The translations under genes and the position numbers were made by a program. A DNA stretch of 6,016 nucleotides from Frondihabitans sp. (GTDB lineage Bacteria; Actinomycetota; Actinomycetes; Actinomycetales; Microbacteriaceae), in contig JAODMX010000210.1 in NCBI GenBank assembly GCA_025464735.1, positions 1 through 6,016 on the forward strand. The letters run 5' to 3'. The notes beneath the pieces were generated by a model. That model was given only the letters and a program-made list of their open reading frames with translations. It had not been told where the DNA came from and searched no databases. This document shows positions 5,682-6,016 of this stretch, piece by piece; positions within the stretch are counted from its first letter, which is position 1; every line of letters begins with the position of its first letter.

Positions 5682-6016
5682 CTACCGGGCGCGGAGGTTG
5701 TCGCGCAGTGTGGCCGCCGGGTAGCCCCGGCGAGTCACGCCGCGACGCTGCAGAGCCGGCACCAGACCGTTCGTGATCTCGTTGATGTACTCCCGGCTGG
5801 TCGGCTGTCCGAAGAAGAGGAACCCGTCGCCGCCGACCTCCTGCATGAACTCGTCCATCTCTGCCGCGACCGAATCGGGCGTGCCGACGAGCTCCACCGT
5901 GCCGATGCGCATCGACGACATCCCCTCCTTGATCGTGCGGCCGCCGAGCACCTTCCGCCAGATCTCGAGCTGCCCCTGGTGACCGTTCGTACTGACGTCT
6001 TCGGGCAACGGCTGGT
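5682..6016 (-). CDS. LLM-class flavin-dependent monooxygenase (NtaA/SnaA/DszA type), C-terminal fragment
   Basis: The final 110 codons of a gene that enters from the right edge; the frame is open to the end of the window and stops with TAG at 5684-5682. Complete relatives are about 440-470 residues, so the true start is outside, and the in-frame TTG near 6008 should not be read as one. The segment VGTPDSVAAEMDEFM, a following D-G-F, and the end block LVPALQRRGVTRRGY...TLRDNL are the standard C-terminus of bacterial-luciferase-like FMNH2-dependent monooxygenases of this subgroup, which includes nitrilotriacetate monooxygenase, pristinamycin IIA synthase and dibenzothiophene sulfone monooxygenase. 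These use reduced flavin from a separate reductase to oxidise small organic or sulfur/amine compounds. The substrate is unknown. The gene is co-directional with the permease 132 bases downstream, so a shared pathway is possible but not shown. Confidence 0.88.
   Translation of the reverse strand, partial: QPLPEDVSTNGHQGQLEIWRKVLGGRTIKEGMSSMRIGTVELVGTPDSVAAEMDEFMQEVGGDGFLFFGQPTSREYINEITNGLVPALQRRGVTRRGYPAATLRDNLRAR

Noticed and set aside
5647..5683. Hairpin after the monooxygenase gene as a definite terminator
   Set aside because: The stem is only seven pairs plus a bulged extension, it overlaps the stop codon, the loop is long and no T-run follows on the minus strand. I mention it only as a weak possibility in the upstream-region entry.

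Overview
The window reads as chromosomal DNA from a high-GC actinobacterium. A member of the Microbacteriaceae (the Leifsonia/Microbacterium/Herbiconiux sort) is my inference from strong G/C preference at third codon positions, compact gene packing and the protein families present; no rRNA or marker gene confirms it. There are seven protein-coding genes, two of them cut by the window edges. I see no tRNA, rRNA, CRISPR array, insertion sequence or phage gene, and no gene-free stretch longer than about 200 bases.

Left part, plus strand (1-1841): the 3' end of an ABC transporter ATPase, its ABC-2 type permease partner one base downstream, and a small DUF6314-family protein whose ATG overlaps the permease stop codon (ATGA). 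These three form a translationally coupled cluster, probably one operon. The first two make an exporter of the NatA/NatB type; the role of the DUF6314 protein is unknown.

Middle (1842-2498): a 195-bp intergenic region carries a long inverted repeat with perfect 15-bp arms and a -10-like hexamer exactly six bases before the next ATG. That ATG begins a GNAT acetyltransferase strongly reminiscent of E. coli YafP, which is therefore a candidate leaderless gene.

Right part, minus strand (6016 down to 2517): in transcription order, the C-terminus of a flavin-dependent monooxygenase of the NtaA/SnaA/DszA class, an APC-superfamily amino acid/amine permease, and a saccharopine-dehydrogenase-family oxidoreductase six bases after the permease stop. 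The last two are very likely co-transcribed and probably form an uptake-plus-oxidation unit for an amino acid or amine whose identity cannot be read from the sequence. The dehydrogenase gene converges on the acetyltransferase gene with only 18 bp between their stop codons.

Most of the window is ordinary metabolic and transport content. The parts most worth a second look are the intergenic inverted repeat, the putative leaderless start of the acetyltransferase, and the unassigned permease-dehydrogenase pair.
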